Below are positions 1-8,386 of a stretch of 55,784 bases of DNA, one piece after another. Where the stretch lies: positions 1-55,784 of the forward strand of contig CANKAJ010000013.1 in NCBI GenBank assembly GCA_947479645.1. The letters run 5' to 3'. The notes beneath the pieces are model-generated. The model was given only the letters and a program-made list of their open reading frames with translations. It was not told where the DNA came from and ran no database searches. Position 1 is the first letter of the stretch. Every line of letters starts with the position of its first letter. Origin of the DNA: Betaproteobacteria bacterium. Its GTDB lineage: Bacteria; Pseudomonadota; Gammaproteobacteria; Burkholderiales; SG8-39. Position numbers and translations under genes: made by a program.

Positions 1-21
1 AACGGAGAAGTGCACGTGAAA

Positions 22-120
22 AAATCCGTTTGGATCGCGGCCAGGCTAGGCGCGCGAAGAGACAGGGTTGGGCACCCGGCGATGAGCGCAACAACGCATG
101 GGCGTGATCCAAACGGATTT
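22..120. repeat. Inverted repeat at the window edge
   Basis: A perfect 15-bp inverted repeat has arms at 22-36 (AAATCCGTTTGGATC) and 106-120, separated by 69 nt. It lies just upstream of the histidine kinase gene that starts at 154. It could be a pair of regulator sites, a long hairpin or the end of a repeat unit. The 69-nt interior shows no reading frame that I recognise. Confidence 0.6.
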
Positions 121-153
121 ATGCAAGCAATTTCAGACTCAGGACACTAAATA

Positions 154-2487
154 GTGACGACCTCCCGGAAGGCAGCAGGCCAATGGCGGCGGGCAGCGAC
201 TGTCGAGTGGCTTGTGCTGACCCTGCTGCTTGTGATGCTGGCAGGCACCCTGGGCGAAATGCGCGGAATGGGTCGTGCAGACCTGACGCTCTATGATGCG
301 GCTTCGCTGCGACTCGGGCGACCCGCGCCCGAGGACATCATCGTTGTGGCGATTGATGAAGAGAGTCTGAGGGCGATCGGGCGCTGGCCGTGGCGGCGCG
401 CCGTGCATGCGACGCTGCTTGACAGGATCGCCGCCGGCAAGCCACGGGGAATTGGTGTTGACATCATTCTGTCGGAGCCCGATGCCCGCGATCCCGCGGG
501 CGATCAGGCACTGGCGCGCTCGCTCGCTTCCCATCCTCGCATCGTGCTGCCTGTGCTGATGGAAGTGCGTCCGGGCATGGCGCCGCAACCCTCCCTGCCG
601 GCGCCGGTTTTTGTTTCCGCCGGTGTGCGGTTGGGACATGCCAATGTGGAAACCGATCCGGATGGCATCGTCCGGAGCCTGTTTCTCGAAGAGGGGACCG
701 TCAGTCAGCACTGGCCGGCGTTTTCCGTGGCACTGGTGCGCGAAGAACTCGCAACAACAGGGCTGCCCGGCGTGCGCAATCCGGCCGGCACGCCCGATCC
801 GAGTGCATGGGGACGCGATCACTGGATGCACATTGCGTTCTCCGGTGGGCCCGGACATGTTCGGCAGGTGCCTTACGTCAAGGTGCTTACGGGTGAAATT
901 CCGGCGTCGCAATTCGCCGGAAAGTATGTGCTTGTCGGCGCAACTGCAACGGGCCTGGGCGATGCCTATCCAACACCCGTCACCGGTCTGGGTCGGCTGA
1001 TGCCGGGCATCGAGGTGCACGCGCATGCGCTGGACAGTTTGCTGCGCGGGCGCGGCATCGAGCCGGCGTCGCCGCTGGCGAGTGCGGTGTTGTCGATCGT
1101 GCCCGTGCTTGCAGTCATGCTGGCATTCCTGTTGTTGTCGCCGCGGGTGGCCCTTGGATTCAATCTCGCCATGATCGTAATGGTGCTGGCGACTTCCATG
1201 GGCCTGCTGGCCTGGGCACGGCTGTGGTTCGCGCCTTCGGCGGCCTTGCTTTCGCTGGTCCTGGCCTATCCGCTGTGGAGTTGGCGCAAGCTCGAGGCAA
1301 CGCTGCGGTTTCTGGGGGAGGAGTTCGATCGATTGCAGGGTGAGCCGACGATTGTTCCGGAATCACTCCAGCTTCGCGACAATGCCCGGCGCAACAAGGA
1401 CGCTGATACGCTGGAGCGCCGGATTGAGTCATTGCGCACTGCCGCCGACAGCTTGCGCCACACCCGGCGCTTCATCGCCGACAGTCTGGAGCATTTGCCG
1501 GTTGCCGTGTTGATAACTGGAATTGACGAACGGATCATCATTGCCAATCGTCATGCAGCGCGCTGCTTCGGCGCATCGCGTCCTGAAGAATTATCCGGAC
1601 AATCAGCGCCAGAGATCATCGCCCAATTGGCGAAGGATGGACGTGACGTATGGGGAGAGGCGCGCACTGCGCTTTCTCGCGGTGAGAGCATCGAGATGGA
1701 GGTCAGTACTGTCGCAGGGATGAGTTACCTGCTGCGCCTTGGGTTGTGCGTTGATGCGAGGGGTGACAGTGTTGGCTATCTTGCAACACTGGCCGATATC
1801 ACGCCGATACGCGAGGCGGAGCGCAAGCGGGAAGAAACGCTGGCGTTTCTCAGCCATGATCTGCGCTCGCCGCAAGCCTCCATACTCGCTGCGATTGATT
1901 TGCATAAACTCAAGCCGGAGGCATTTCCGCCCGAATCGATATTGCCGCGGATCGCCGCGCATGCGCACCGCACGGTCGAACTGGCCGAGCAATTCGTGCA
2001 ACTCATGCGGGCTGAATCCGGCCAGTTGCGGCATGCCGAATGTGATCTGGTCGAAGCCGGGCGTCAGGCGGTGGAAGAAGTGCGGCCACAGGCCGCGTCA
2101 AAAAGTATCGTATTGACACTTGCTGCATCCGAGCCGATTGCAGTCCGGGTTGACCGTGCCCTGCTGGTGCGTGCCTTTGTCAATTTGCTGAACAACGCGG
2201 TGAAGTACAGTCCGGAAAAAACCGAGGTGACGCTGGCCATTTCGATCAACGCCAATACCGTGCGTTGCGTCGTGCGCGACCAGGGTTACGGCATATCGGA
2301 GGCGGACATGAGCCGACTGTTCGAGCGGTTTGCACGCTTCTCAACGCCGGGTCAGCCACAGGCCAAGGGCATTGGTTTGGGCCTTGCATTTGTCAAAACG
2401 GTCATCGAGCGCCATGGCGGGCATCTGGAGGTGTCCAGTACCGTCGGAAAGGGCTCAGAGTTCGCCTTTGTGCTGGAACGAGTGTGA
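154..2487 (+). CDS. CHASE2-PAS sensor histidine kinase
   Basis: A 777-aa inner-membrane sensor kinase. Domain order: an N-terminal membrane segment (about 18-36); a CHASE2 extracytoplasmic sensor (about 40-300, with the family motif VVAIDEESL then GRWPW); hydrophobic segments at about 305-375; a PAS domain (about 440-550); HisKA with FLSHDLRSP, the phospho-acceptor being His568; and HATPase_c with N box NLLNNAVKYSP (Asn680), G1 DQGYGIS and G2 GIGLGLAF. CHASE2 kinases sense an unknown periplasmic signal and phosphorylate a response regulator. The partner is probably the receiver protein that starts 30 nt downstream. The start is GTG with AGGA 9 nt upstream, so the exact start is moderately certain. 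The ligand is unknown. Confidence 0.93.
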   Translation: MTTSRKAAGQWRRAATVEWLVLTLLLVMLAGTLGEMRGMGRADLTLYDAASLRLGRPAPEDIIVVAIDEESLRAIGRWPWRRAVHATLLDRIAAGKPRGIGVDIILSEPDARDPAGDQALARSLASHPRIVLPVLMEVRPGMAPQPSLPAPVFVSAGVRLGHANVETDPDGIVRSLFLEEGTVSQHWPAFSVALVREELATTGLPGVRNPAGTPDPSAWGRDHWMHIAFSGGPGHVRQVPYVKVLTGEIPASQFAGKYVLVGATATGLGDAYPTPVTGLGRLMPGIEVHAHALDSLLRGRGIEPASPLASAVLSIVPVLAVMLAFLLLSPRVALGFNLAMIVMVLATSMGLLAWARLWFAPSAALLSLVLAYPLWSWRKLEATLRFLGEEFDRLQGEPTIVPESLQLRDNARRNKDADTLERRIESLRTAADSLRHTRRFIADSLEHLPVAVLITGIDERIIIANRHAARCFGASRPEELSGQSAPEIIAQLAKDGRDVWGEARTALSRGESIEMEVSTVAGMSYLLRLGLCVDARGDSVGYLATLADITPIREAERKREETLAFLSHDLRSPQASILAAIDLHKLKPEAFPPESILPRIAAHAHRTVELAEQFVQLMRAESGQLRHAECDLVEAGRQAVEEVRPQAASKSIVLTLAASEPIAVRVDRALLVRAFVNLLNNAVKYSPEKTEVTLAISINANTVRCVVRDQGYGISEADMSRLFERFARFSTPGQPQAKGIGLGLAFVKTVIERHGGHLEVSSTVGKGSEFAFVLERV

Positions 2488-2517
2488 GATAATCACGTTC
2501 ACGTTTCGGGGCGGGCG

Positions 2518-2904
2518 ATGGCAAAAATCCTGGTAGTTGAAGACGATGACCTGATGCGTGAACTGATCGGATTTCATCTTGGCAATGCCGGCCATAGCGT
2601 GGTCGCTTGTCCGGATGGCGCCGAAGCCATCCGCTCGGTGCTGGCGGAGAAGCCGGATCTGGTGTTCCTTGATCTGGGCATGCCTTTTATCGATGGTTTC
2701 GAATTGCTCGCGGCATTCAAGGGGGACCCGCTCACCCAGGCGATTCCGGTGATCGTGTTGTCCTCTCGAACCGATCTGGGCAGCCTGGAGCGCATCATTG
2801 CACTGGGGGCATCCGATTACCTCAACAAACCCATCCGCGCCGAGCAGTTGCTCTCCTCGCTGGAGCGGGTTCTGAAGGCGGGGCCGAGAGAACCTGGCGC
2901 CTAA
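2518..2904 (+). CDS. Single-domain response regulator (CheY-like receiver)
   Basis: A 128-aa protein made of one receiver domain and no output domain. The acidic pocket is in ILVVEDDD, the phospho-acceptor is Asp52 in FLDLGMP, the conserved switch Ser is in VLSSR, and Lys104 is in NKP. It lies 30 nt behind the CHASE2 histidine kinase, so the two probably form a two-component pair or one step of a phosphorelay. Lacking a DNA-binding domain, it must act by protein interaction or pass the phosphate on. Its last 4 nt overlap the 3' end of the convergent Bug gene. Confidence 0.92.
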   Translation: MAKILVVEDDDLMRELIGFHLGNAGHSVVACPDGAEAIRSVLAEKPDLVFLDLGMPFIDGFELLAAFKGDPLTQAIPVIVLSSRTDLGSLERIIALGASDYLNKPIRAEQLLSSLERVLKAGPREPGA

Positions 2905-3887
2905 AGCACGTCCCCTTTGATGTTGGCGAGTTTCACCACGTTCTCCCATTTGTCGTATTCGGCGCTCATCATTCGGCGCAATTCGTCGGCACTTTGCGGG
3001 GGCGCGCCTTCGATGAAATCGGCAGAGAAGCGTTGTCTGAGGTCTGGCGAATTCACTACCTGGCCGATTTCCCGGTTCAGCAGCGCAACGATGCCGGCGG
3101 GTGTTTTGATTGGCGCATACACAGCATAGGTGTTGCTCAGTTCAAAGCCGGGAAGCCCGGATTCGGCCACGGTGGGCGTGTCGGGAAACTGCTCCAGCCG
3201 TTTCGGACTCAGCGCGCCAATCAGCCGGGCCTGTCCGGACTTCACCAGGTGCATGGTCGACAATCCGCCGAAGATCATCTGGATGCGTCCCGCGGCAAAA
3301 TCGGTCATTGCCGGGCCGTTGCCCTTGTAGGGGACATGGGTGATGTCGATGCCGGCTGAGTGCTTGATCAACTCCATGCCCAGGTGCGCGGCACCGCCTG
3401 TTCCTGATGATGCAAAATTGAGCTTGCCCGGATTAGCCTTGGCATAGGCAAGCAGTTCGCGCACGTTGTTCACCGGGACTGACGAGTGAACGAAGAACAT
3501 GTAGTACTGGATGGTCGTGCGCTGTACCGGTGTGAGCACCAGACGCACGTCAAACGGCAATTTCTTCAGCACGCCATTGATAATCAGGCTGTCGCCTGTC
3601 CCCAGCACGGTGTAACCATCGGCAGTTGAGGAGGCGACGATTTGCGTGCCGATGACTCCGGTGCCGCCGGCCTGCACGTCAATGATGACCGGCTTTCCCA
3701 GGCGCTGGCCCACGCGTTCCATGACCGTGCGCGTGACAATTTCCAGGCCGCCCCCGGCAGCTGAAGTGACCACGACGCGGATTGGCTTGGTCGGGTAGCC
3801 GGCCGGGACCGGTGGCGTCGGCTGGCCCTGAGCGGTACCGAAGCAGGCGAGAAAAATCAGGGCAGCTTTGGATATGATGGTGTTCAT
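2901..3887 (-). CDS. Bug-family (TctC-like) periplasmic receptor
   Basis: A 328-aa extracytoplasmic solute-binding protein of the tripartite tricarboxylate transporter (TTT) receptor family. It has an N-terminal signal peptide (MNTIISKAALIFLACFG) and the family marks KPIRVVV, the NPGKLNFASSGTGG loop, HVPYKG and PTVAESGLPGFE. These proteins bind small organic acids and similar ligands. The ATG at 3887 is preferred over one 20 codons upstream because only the shorter form starts directly at the signal peptide. No TctA/TctB membrane genes are nearby, so it is an orphan receptor like the other nine in this window. The ligand is not predictable. Confidence 0.88.
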   Translation of the reverse strand: MNTIISKAALIFLACFGTAQGQPTPPVPAGYPTKPIRVVVTSAAGGGLEIVTRTVMERVGQRLGKPVIIDVQAGGTGVIGTQIVASSTADGYTVLGTGDSLIINGVLKKLPFDVRLVLTPVQRTTIQYYMFFVHSSVPVNNVRELLAYAKANPGKLNFASSGTGGAAHLGMELIKHSAGIDITHVPYKGNGPAMTDFAAGRIQMIFGGLSTMHLVKSGQARLIGALSPKRLEQFPDTPTVAESGLPGFELSNTYAVYAPIKTPAGIVALLNREIGQVVNSPDLRQRFSADFIEGAPPQSADELRRMMSAEYDKWENVVKLANIKGDVL

Positions 3888-4355
3888 GCGCTGGTGCTTC
3901 TGAAAAACTGTCAAGCGTCCATTGTATCGTTGCTGGCGGCCCGTCAATGGTGTATGGCTTCACTGGCAGTTTTGCCGAATGCAGCGTCATTTCGTGGGGG
4001 CGATACGCAGGCGGGATCGGAGTTGTTCAATTGAGAGGATGGCTGGCAGCGGGACAGTGGCAATATTGTCACAAATATAATTGTGCTCAATATTAAAAAA
4101 ATATTCAATATTGAAGAATTAAAAGGATCATATTAGTATCAATATATTTGAAGAATGTATCGTCATTGCATACTTTTTCCGAATCGCGATTGATGGCGAG
4201 GCCGAACATGTGTGCATGACCTGTCGCGGGCGTGCAATGTTATCGTGAGGTGGTGATTGCCCGGGCGTTGAGCGGCGGCTAAGGCGGGTACAGCGGCATC
4301 GCGGAGTTTGTGTTATTGGTAGCGGCCTACAATCGGAATGCGAGGAGGCACCACG
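3888..4355. other. 468-nt intergenic region with AT-rich palindromes
   Basis: No gene is supported here. The region separates the divergent Bug gene from the FrnE-type selenoprotein. Its centre (about 4057-4155) is far more AT-rich than the surroundings. It contains an imperfect 16-bp palindrome at 4057-4072 (GTGGCAATATTGTCAC), a perfect 12-bp palindrome at 4104-4115 (TTCAATATTGAA) and a second TCAATATT at 4087-4094. These may be regulator sites or part of a promoter. A strong ribosome binding site (GAGGAGG) sits just before the selenoprotein start. Confidence 0.5.
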
Positions 4356-4991
4356 ATGAACGAGCAGGTGATTCTGGACGTTTTCACGGATTACGTTTGA
4401 CCCTGGTGTTATCTCAGTACCGTGCGTATTGAAAAGCTGCAGCGCAATTACGACATCGCCGTCCGATATCAGTTTTTTCCGTTGCATCCGGAGACGCCGG
4501 CAGAAGGCGTGTCACTGGAAGTCCTGTTCGCCGCCCGCGGGGATGCCGAGTCGCGCAAGGCCAGGCAGGTCCGCATGAAGGGACTGATGGACGGGGAAGG
4601 CCTTCCCTATGGCGAGCGAACGCACAGCTACAACAGCCGGCTTGCCCAGGAACTGGGCAAATGGGCGGAAACCCAGCCTGGCGGCAGCGCCATTCATGAC
4701 GCCATCTACAAGGCCTACTTCGTCGAGGGGCGCAATATCGGCGATTCCGAAGTGTTGCTGGATCTTGCCCGCGCGACCGGTCTTGATGCCGACGCGGCGC
4801 GCGTGGTCCTGACTGAGCGCAGTTTCCGGGAGGCCATTGATCGGGATTGGGAAATGTCGCGGCGATTGGGTGTGAGCGGTGTTCCCACGTTTGCTGCGGG
4901 AGGGCAGGGTGTCGTGGGGGCGCAGCCGTATGAACTGCTGCAGCAGCTTGTGCAGGCCGCAGGCGCGAAACCCCGGCATACGGATGACTGA
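4356..4991 (+). CDS. FrnE/DsbA-like selenoprotein (U-P-W-C active site)
   Basis: A 211-aa thioredoxin-fold protein of the DsbA/FrnE family, read through an in-frame UGA at 4398-4400 (Sec15). It starts at ATG 4356 behind a near-perfect ribosome binding site (GAGGAGG, 7 nt). The first strand reads DVFTDYV, followed by U-P-W-C-Y-L-S, where FrnE homologues have C-P-W-C-Y. The helical insert follows, then the cis-proline loop GVPTF near residue 175. Selenocysteine thus replaces the nucleophilic first Cys of the CxxC pair. No signal peptide is visible, so it is probably a cytoplasmic thiol-disulfide oxidoreductase. A gene finder that ignores Sec would start it at an internal GTG and lose the active site. 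A SECIS-like hairpin follows the UGA, and selB lies 5 kb downstream. The alternative is a nonsense-mutated gene, but the rest of the frame is intact. Confidence 0.88.
4414..4432 (+). promoter_or_regulatory. Candidate bacterial SECIS of the FrnE-like selenoprotein
   Basis: A 7-bp stem (UCAGUAC with GUAUUGA, one G-U pair) closes a CGUGC apical loop at 4421-4425. The loop starts 20 nt after the UGA, within the spacing usual for SelB-dependent bacterial SECIS elements, and has G among its first two bases. Identified by eye, without a folding program. Confidence 0.6.
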
Positions 4992-5015
4992 GGGATGACT
5001 GAGGGATGGCTGAGG
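4983..5015 (+). repeat. Three tandem 11-bp repeats over a stop codon
   Basis: Three head-to-tail copies of GATGACTGAGG at 4983-4993, 4994-5004 and 5005-5015, the third with one mismatch. The first copy contains the last codons and UGA stop of the FrnE-like selenoprotein gene. This is probably slippage-generated, and no function is evident. Confidence 0.7.
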
Positions 5016-5088
5016 GAAGAATGGGGCCCAAAGGGACGGGGTCCAGCGCCCAGAGCGTGATGGTGCACGCAGGCAGCGCGGTTTCTTT

Positions 5089-5097
5089 TGTTATGAT
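5089..5097 (+). promoter_or_regulatory. Candidate extended -10 promoter for the hydrolase gene
   Basis: TGTTATGAT has the form of an extended -10 (TGN then TATGAT at 5092-5097), 39 nt before the GTG start at 5137. No good -35 is visible, which is usual for extended -10 promoters. Pattern match only. Confidence 0.35.
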
Positions 5098-5136
5098 CCG
5101 CGCTTCAATTCTTGACGCTTTTTTTGAGGAGGAATC

Positions 5137-5883
5137 GTGAAATACGAAGGCATGATCGCGGAAACCGTATCAATCCCCGGCAACAAGGGTGAACTCATCT
5201 CCGCCTATGTGGCACGTCCGCTCGGCCCCGGTCCTTTTCCGGGAATTGTGCTTATCCATCACGCCCCCGGCTGGGACGAGTGGTATCGCGAGGCGACCCG
5301 GAAATTTGCGCACCACGGTTATGCCACGGTCAGCCACAACCTCTATCACCGCGCCGGCGAAGGCAGTTATGACGATGTGGCGGCCAAGGTTCGTGCCAGT
5401 GGCGGTGTTCCCGATGCGCAGGTCATCGGTGATACCGAGGGTGCCGTTGCCTGGTTGCGGGCACAGTCGTATCACAATGGCAAGGTCGGTGTTCTGGGCA
5501 CCTGTTCCGGCGGCCGCCATGCCTTCCTGTTTGCCTGCCATACCAAAAGCATCGATGCCATCGCCGAGTTGTGGGGAGGGCGCGTGGTCATGAGCAAGGA
5601 AGAGTTGACCGCCAATCAGCCGACTGCGCCGATCGAATTTACCAACAGTCTTTCCTGCCCGATCCTGGGACTGTTCGGAAAGGATGACAAGAATCCCACG
5701 CCGGAACAGGTCGCGTTGCATGAAGCCGAGCTGAAGAAGTGCGGCAAGCAATACGAGTTTCACATGTACGATGGCGCCGGCCATGGCTTTTTCTACTACG
5801 ACCGTCCCATGTACCGGCTGGAGCAGGCGCTGGATGGCTGGAAGAAGGTCTTTGCGTTCTTCAGCAAGCATCTGGCAGCTTAG
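5137..5883 (+). CDS. Dienelactone hydrolase family protein
   Basis: A 248-aa cytoplasmic alpha/beta hydrolase of the dienelactone hydrolase family. The catalytic triad can be placed: nucleophile Cys123 in GTCSGG, an acid in GKDDKN (Asp183/184) and His216 in GAGHGFF. Cys at the nucleophile elbow, rather than Ser, is the hallmark of the family. The GTG start is supported by a strong AGGAGG six bases upstream. Classical members open dienelactones in chloroaromatic degradation, but most homologues act on unknown esters or lactones. No aromatic ring-cleavage genes are nearby, so the substrate is left open. The small DUF6295-like gene follows after 9 nt, so the two are probably cotranscribed. Confidence 0.9.
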   Translation: MKYEGMIAETVSIPGNKGELISAYVARPLGPGPFPGIVLIHHAPGWDEWYREATRKFAHHGYATVSHNLYHRAGEGSYDDVAAKVRASGGVPDAQVIGDTEGAVAWLRAQSYHNGKVGVLGTCSGGRHAFLFACHTKSIDAIAELWGGRVVMSKEELTANQPTAPIEFTNSLSCPILGLFGKDDKNPTPEQVALHEAELKKCGKQYEFHMYDGAGHGFFYYDRPMYRLEQALDGWKKVFAFFSKHLAA

Positions 5884-5892
5884 GTCTGACGA

Positions 5893-6180
5893 ATGTGCAC
5901 TTCGATCGTCGAGATTACCAGGGCAGAGGGGGCGGGCAAGGGGGACGGCGGATGGTTCGACCTGACCACCGCGGTGGTTTCGTATGACCACCCGCATCAT
6001 GCCTGGTATGAGGAGGCGATCACCATCGACTTCGTCAATTCCAACCTGGGTCCGGAGGCGCGCGTTGCCGTTGAAATTTCGCTGCAATCCGCCAAGGATT
6101 TTGCGGCAGCGCTGACCAGGGCCATTGCGGCGGCCGAGTTGCAGGAATCGGGCAATGGACAGGGCTCCGTCTGTAGCTGA
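5893..6180 (+). CDS. Small DUF6295-like protein
   Basis: A 95-aa protein beginning MCTSIVEITR, with the motifs GAGKGDGGWFDLTTAVV and YDHPHHAW and a later FVNSNLGPEARVAVEI. This pattern fits a small family that I recall as DUF6295. That assignment is from memory and should be checked. No signal peptide or membrane segment is visible. It lies 9 nt downstream of the dienelactone hydrolase gene and probably shares its transcript. Function unknown. The His-rich YDHPHH stretch could bind a metal, but this is speculation. Confidence 0.75.
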   Translation: MCTSIVEITRAEGAGKGDGGWFDLTTAVVSYDHPHHAWYEEAITIDFVNSNLGPEARVAVEISLQSAKDFAAALTRAIAAAELQESGNGQGSVCS

Positions 6181-6255
6181 GTACGCCGATAAGCTGTTCC
6201 GTTTCGTGTTTGCCGTGTCGTTGGTCGTATTTGCTTTCCGAAAGGGAGTTACTGA

Positions 6256-6695
6256 ATGACAAAGCCAGCGACGCAGGCCGCAAGCAGTACTGAAGCCGCA
6301 GTTGAGACCCCGGAAAACGAGGTGCTGCGACTGTTGCGGTTGCGTGGAACCGTTCGCAATTTCAAGTCCGATCCCGTGCCAGAGCATTTGATCGAGGCCG
6401 TCATCGCGGCGGGACAGCGCGCTCCGACCTCGTCCAATATGCAGGCCTACAGCATCGTCGTGGTGCGTGACCAGCAGACCAAGACTGTTCTGACTGTGAT
6501 CGCCGGCGGTCATCAGGCACATGTCGCGGACTGTCCGGTATTCTTTGCCTTGTGTGCGGACCTGACCCGGACAGACTACGCCTGCAGCATGCATGGCAAG
6601 CAGGCATGGACCGAACCGCTGTCGAAGAGCTGTCTGTCGTGACGCGCACGCGCCTGCGCGAAGAGTTGAATACGCTGGGTTTCAAGCTGGAATAA
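6256..6695 (+). pseudogene. Nitroreductase family pseudogene
   Basis: The first 128 codons (6256-6642) start like a FMN nitroreductase: LLRLRGTVRNFKSDPVPEHL, then AGQRAPTSSNMQAYSIVVV and ADLTRTDYACSMHGK. About 100 central residues (the second half of the FMN domain) are missing after SMHGK. Typical nitroreductase C-terminal sequence then appears (AWTE; in another frame TAVEELSVVTRTRLREELN, ending GFKLE and TAA at 6695). The original gene therefore has a large internal deletion plus a frameshift near 6610-6620. The N-terminal piece could still be translated (there is GGGAG before the ATG), but it should not fold as a functional enzyme. Confidence 0.8.
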
Positions 6696-6743
6696 GCGGG
6701 TTGCCCTGCCTGTTGGTTTGCAGGGCAGCCTGTTGGTAAGAGG

Positions 6744-8198
6744 ATGGTGGCTGTCACAGTAGTGCCTTATTTCCCTGATTGGATGAATATGGCCTGGACT
6801 GATAACACAGACGCGGTTCGTTCGACACGCTTCGCCCCGACCGGGGCTCATTCATCGGATGCCCTGGATTTTGCGGCGCCTTTGCTCAGAATCCAGGATA
6901 CGCCGCCCGCACCGCTTGCAGGCTGGTTCCTGCGGGTATTGATTGCCTTCTTTGTCTGCGTTGTCCTGTGGGCGGCGTTCGGGCGGCTGGATATCGTCGC
7001 CGTGGCTGATGGCAAACTGGTTCCGGAGGGCTATCTCAAGATCGTACAGCCGGCGGAACAAGGCATCGTCAAGGATATCCTGGTCAAGGAAGGTCAGCGG
7101 GTCAGTGCGGGTGAGGTGCTGATTCGCATGGATTCGGTGCTCACCAATGCCGACGTCAGCACCTTGCTGAGTGACTACCATCACAAGCGACTGGCCCTGC
7201 ATCGCATTGATGCCGAACTGGCTGCCACGCCTTTTGTTGGTGAAAAAGGTGCGCCCTCCAGCATCCATGCGGCAGTGCAGGCGCAATATGCCGCCAATGT
7301 GCATGCCTATCAGAATGCGCTTGCCCAGGAGCAGGCGCTGCGGGAAAAAGCCAGTCACGACCTGGCTGCGGCCCGTGAGACCAAGGCCAAGCTGGAACAG
7401 ACGTTGCCTCATTATGTTGCGCAGGAAGCGGCCTACACCAAGCTGTCCAGGGACGGATTTGCGGGCCAATTGATGATGACGGACAAGCAGCGCGAGCGCA
7501 TTGAAAAAGAGCAGGACTTGCGCATACAGGAGTACGTCATCCGCAGCAATCTATCGCTGTTGGCGCAGTCGGAGCGGAAAATCGCGCAAATCACCGCGGA
7601 TTACCGCCGGCAGCTCCGGACCGAGCGTGTCGACGTCGCAACGCAATTCGGGAAAATCAGCCAGGAGCTTGCCAAGCACGAACACCGGCAGGGGCTGCTT
7701 GAACTGCGGGCGCCGCAGGATGGGATAGTCAAGGAACTGGCAACGCATACCGCCGGCACCGTGGCGGCGCCGGGAACGATCCTGATGACCCTGGTACCAG
7801 ATAACGAGAATGTCTTTGCCGAAGTGTGGCTCGGAAATCAGGATGTCGGATTCGTACGGTCGGGCCAGGACGTCAAGATCAAGCTGACTGCATTTCCTTT
7901 TCAGAAGTACGGGATGATCCAGGGCAAGGTGATTCAGGTGAGTGCCGATGCCACTGAGTCGCCTGCGCCCGGCATGCGCACCGATGCGGCGAGCGGGCGG
8001 GACAGACCTCAGGGTGTGCTGGCGTTCAGAACGCTGGTGCAATTGGATCGTCAGTTGCTGGTTGCCAATGATGCGCGCCATGCGCTGGCGGCCGGCATGC
8101 AGGTGTCCGCGGAAATCAATCTGGGGACGCGCTCCATCCTCGAATATCTGCTGTCACCGGTTCAGAAGGCCTTTCACGAGGCGGGCCGGGAGCGCTGA
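6744..8198 (+). CDS. HlyD-family membrane fusion protein
   Basis: A 484-aa periplasmic adaptor of the HlyD/PrtE type used in type I secretion. It has a short cytoplasmic N-terminus, one membrane helix (about 60-82, LRVLIAFFVCVVLWAAF), the first half of a lipoyl domain (VQPAEQGIVKDILVKEGQRV), a long coiled coil (about 130-300), the second lipoyl half (LELRAPQDGIVKELATHTAG) and a beta barrel. Partner genes, an ABC exporter and a TolC-like outer-membrane protein, are not in the window, so it is an orphan here. The start is uncertain: the ATG at 6744 has its AAGAGG too close, and ATG codons at 6783 or 6789 are alternatives. Confidence 0.88.
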   Translation: MVAVTVVPYFPDWMNMAWTDNTDAVRSTRFAPTGAHSSDALDFAAPLLRIQDTPPAPLAGWFLRVLIAFFVCVVLWAAFGRLDIVAVADGKLVPEGYLKIVQPAEQGIVKDILVKEGQRVSAGEVLIRMDSVLTNADVSTLLSDYHHKRLALHRIDAELAATPFVGEKGAPSSIHAAVQAQYAANVHAYQNALAQEQALREKASHDLAAARETKAKLEQTLPHYVAQEAAYTKLSRDGFAGQLMMTDKQRERIEKEQDLRIQEYVIRSNLSLLAQSERKIAQITADYRRQLRTERVDVATQFGKISQELAKHEHRQGLLELRAPQDGIVKELATHTAGTVAAPGTILMTLVPDNENVFAEVWLGNQDVGFVRSGQDVKIKLTAFPFQKYGMIQGKVIQVSADATESPAPGMRTDAASGRDRPQGVLAFRTLVQLDRQLLVANDARHALAAGMQVSAEINLGTRSILEYLLSPVQKAFHEAGRER

Positions 8199-8386
8199 TC
8201 AGCGGTGCCTGGGGGCAGACACTGCTGCTCGCCCTGCGGAAACCGAAAAATTAACGGGCTACACCCGCAAAGGGTACTGATGGTTTTACAATTGCCCCTG
8301 TTACCGATCGCGAATTTGATCGTGCGGATTTTGGCCGCGCGCAAGTAGTCCTCGCTGAAATTGACTGATTACCCAAGGAGTTAATC

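Noticed and set aside
4983-5015. A CRISPR-like array
   Set aside because: Units are 11 bp, directly adjacent and without spacers; this is simple tandem duplication.
6640-6642. UGA in the nitroreductase-like gene as a fourth selenocysteine codon
   Set aside because: The sequence after this UGA makes nitroreductase sense only in a different frame, and the middle of the domain is missing. A deletion plus frameshift explains it better.
8199-8386. A tRNA-Sec (selC) gene next to the selenoprotein genes
   Set aside because: I looked here and in the other intergenic gaps for a long tRNA with a UCA anticodon and T-arm GTTCRANNC, and found none.
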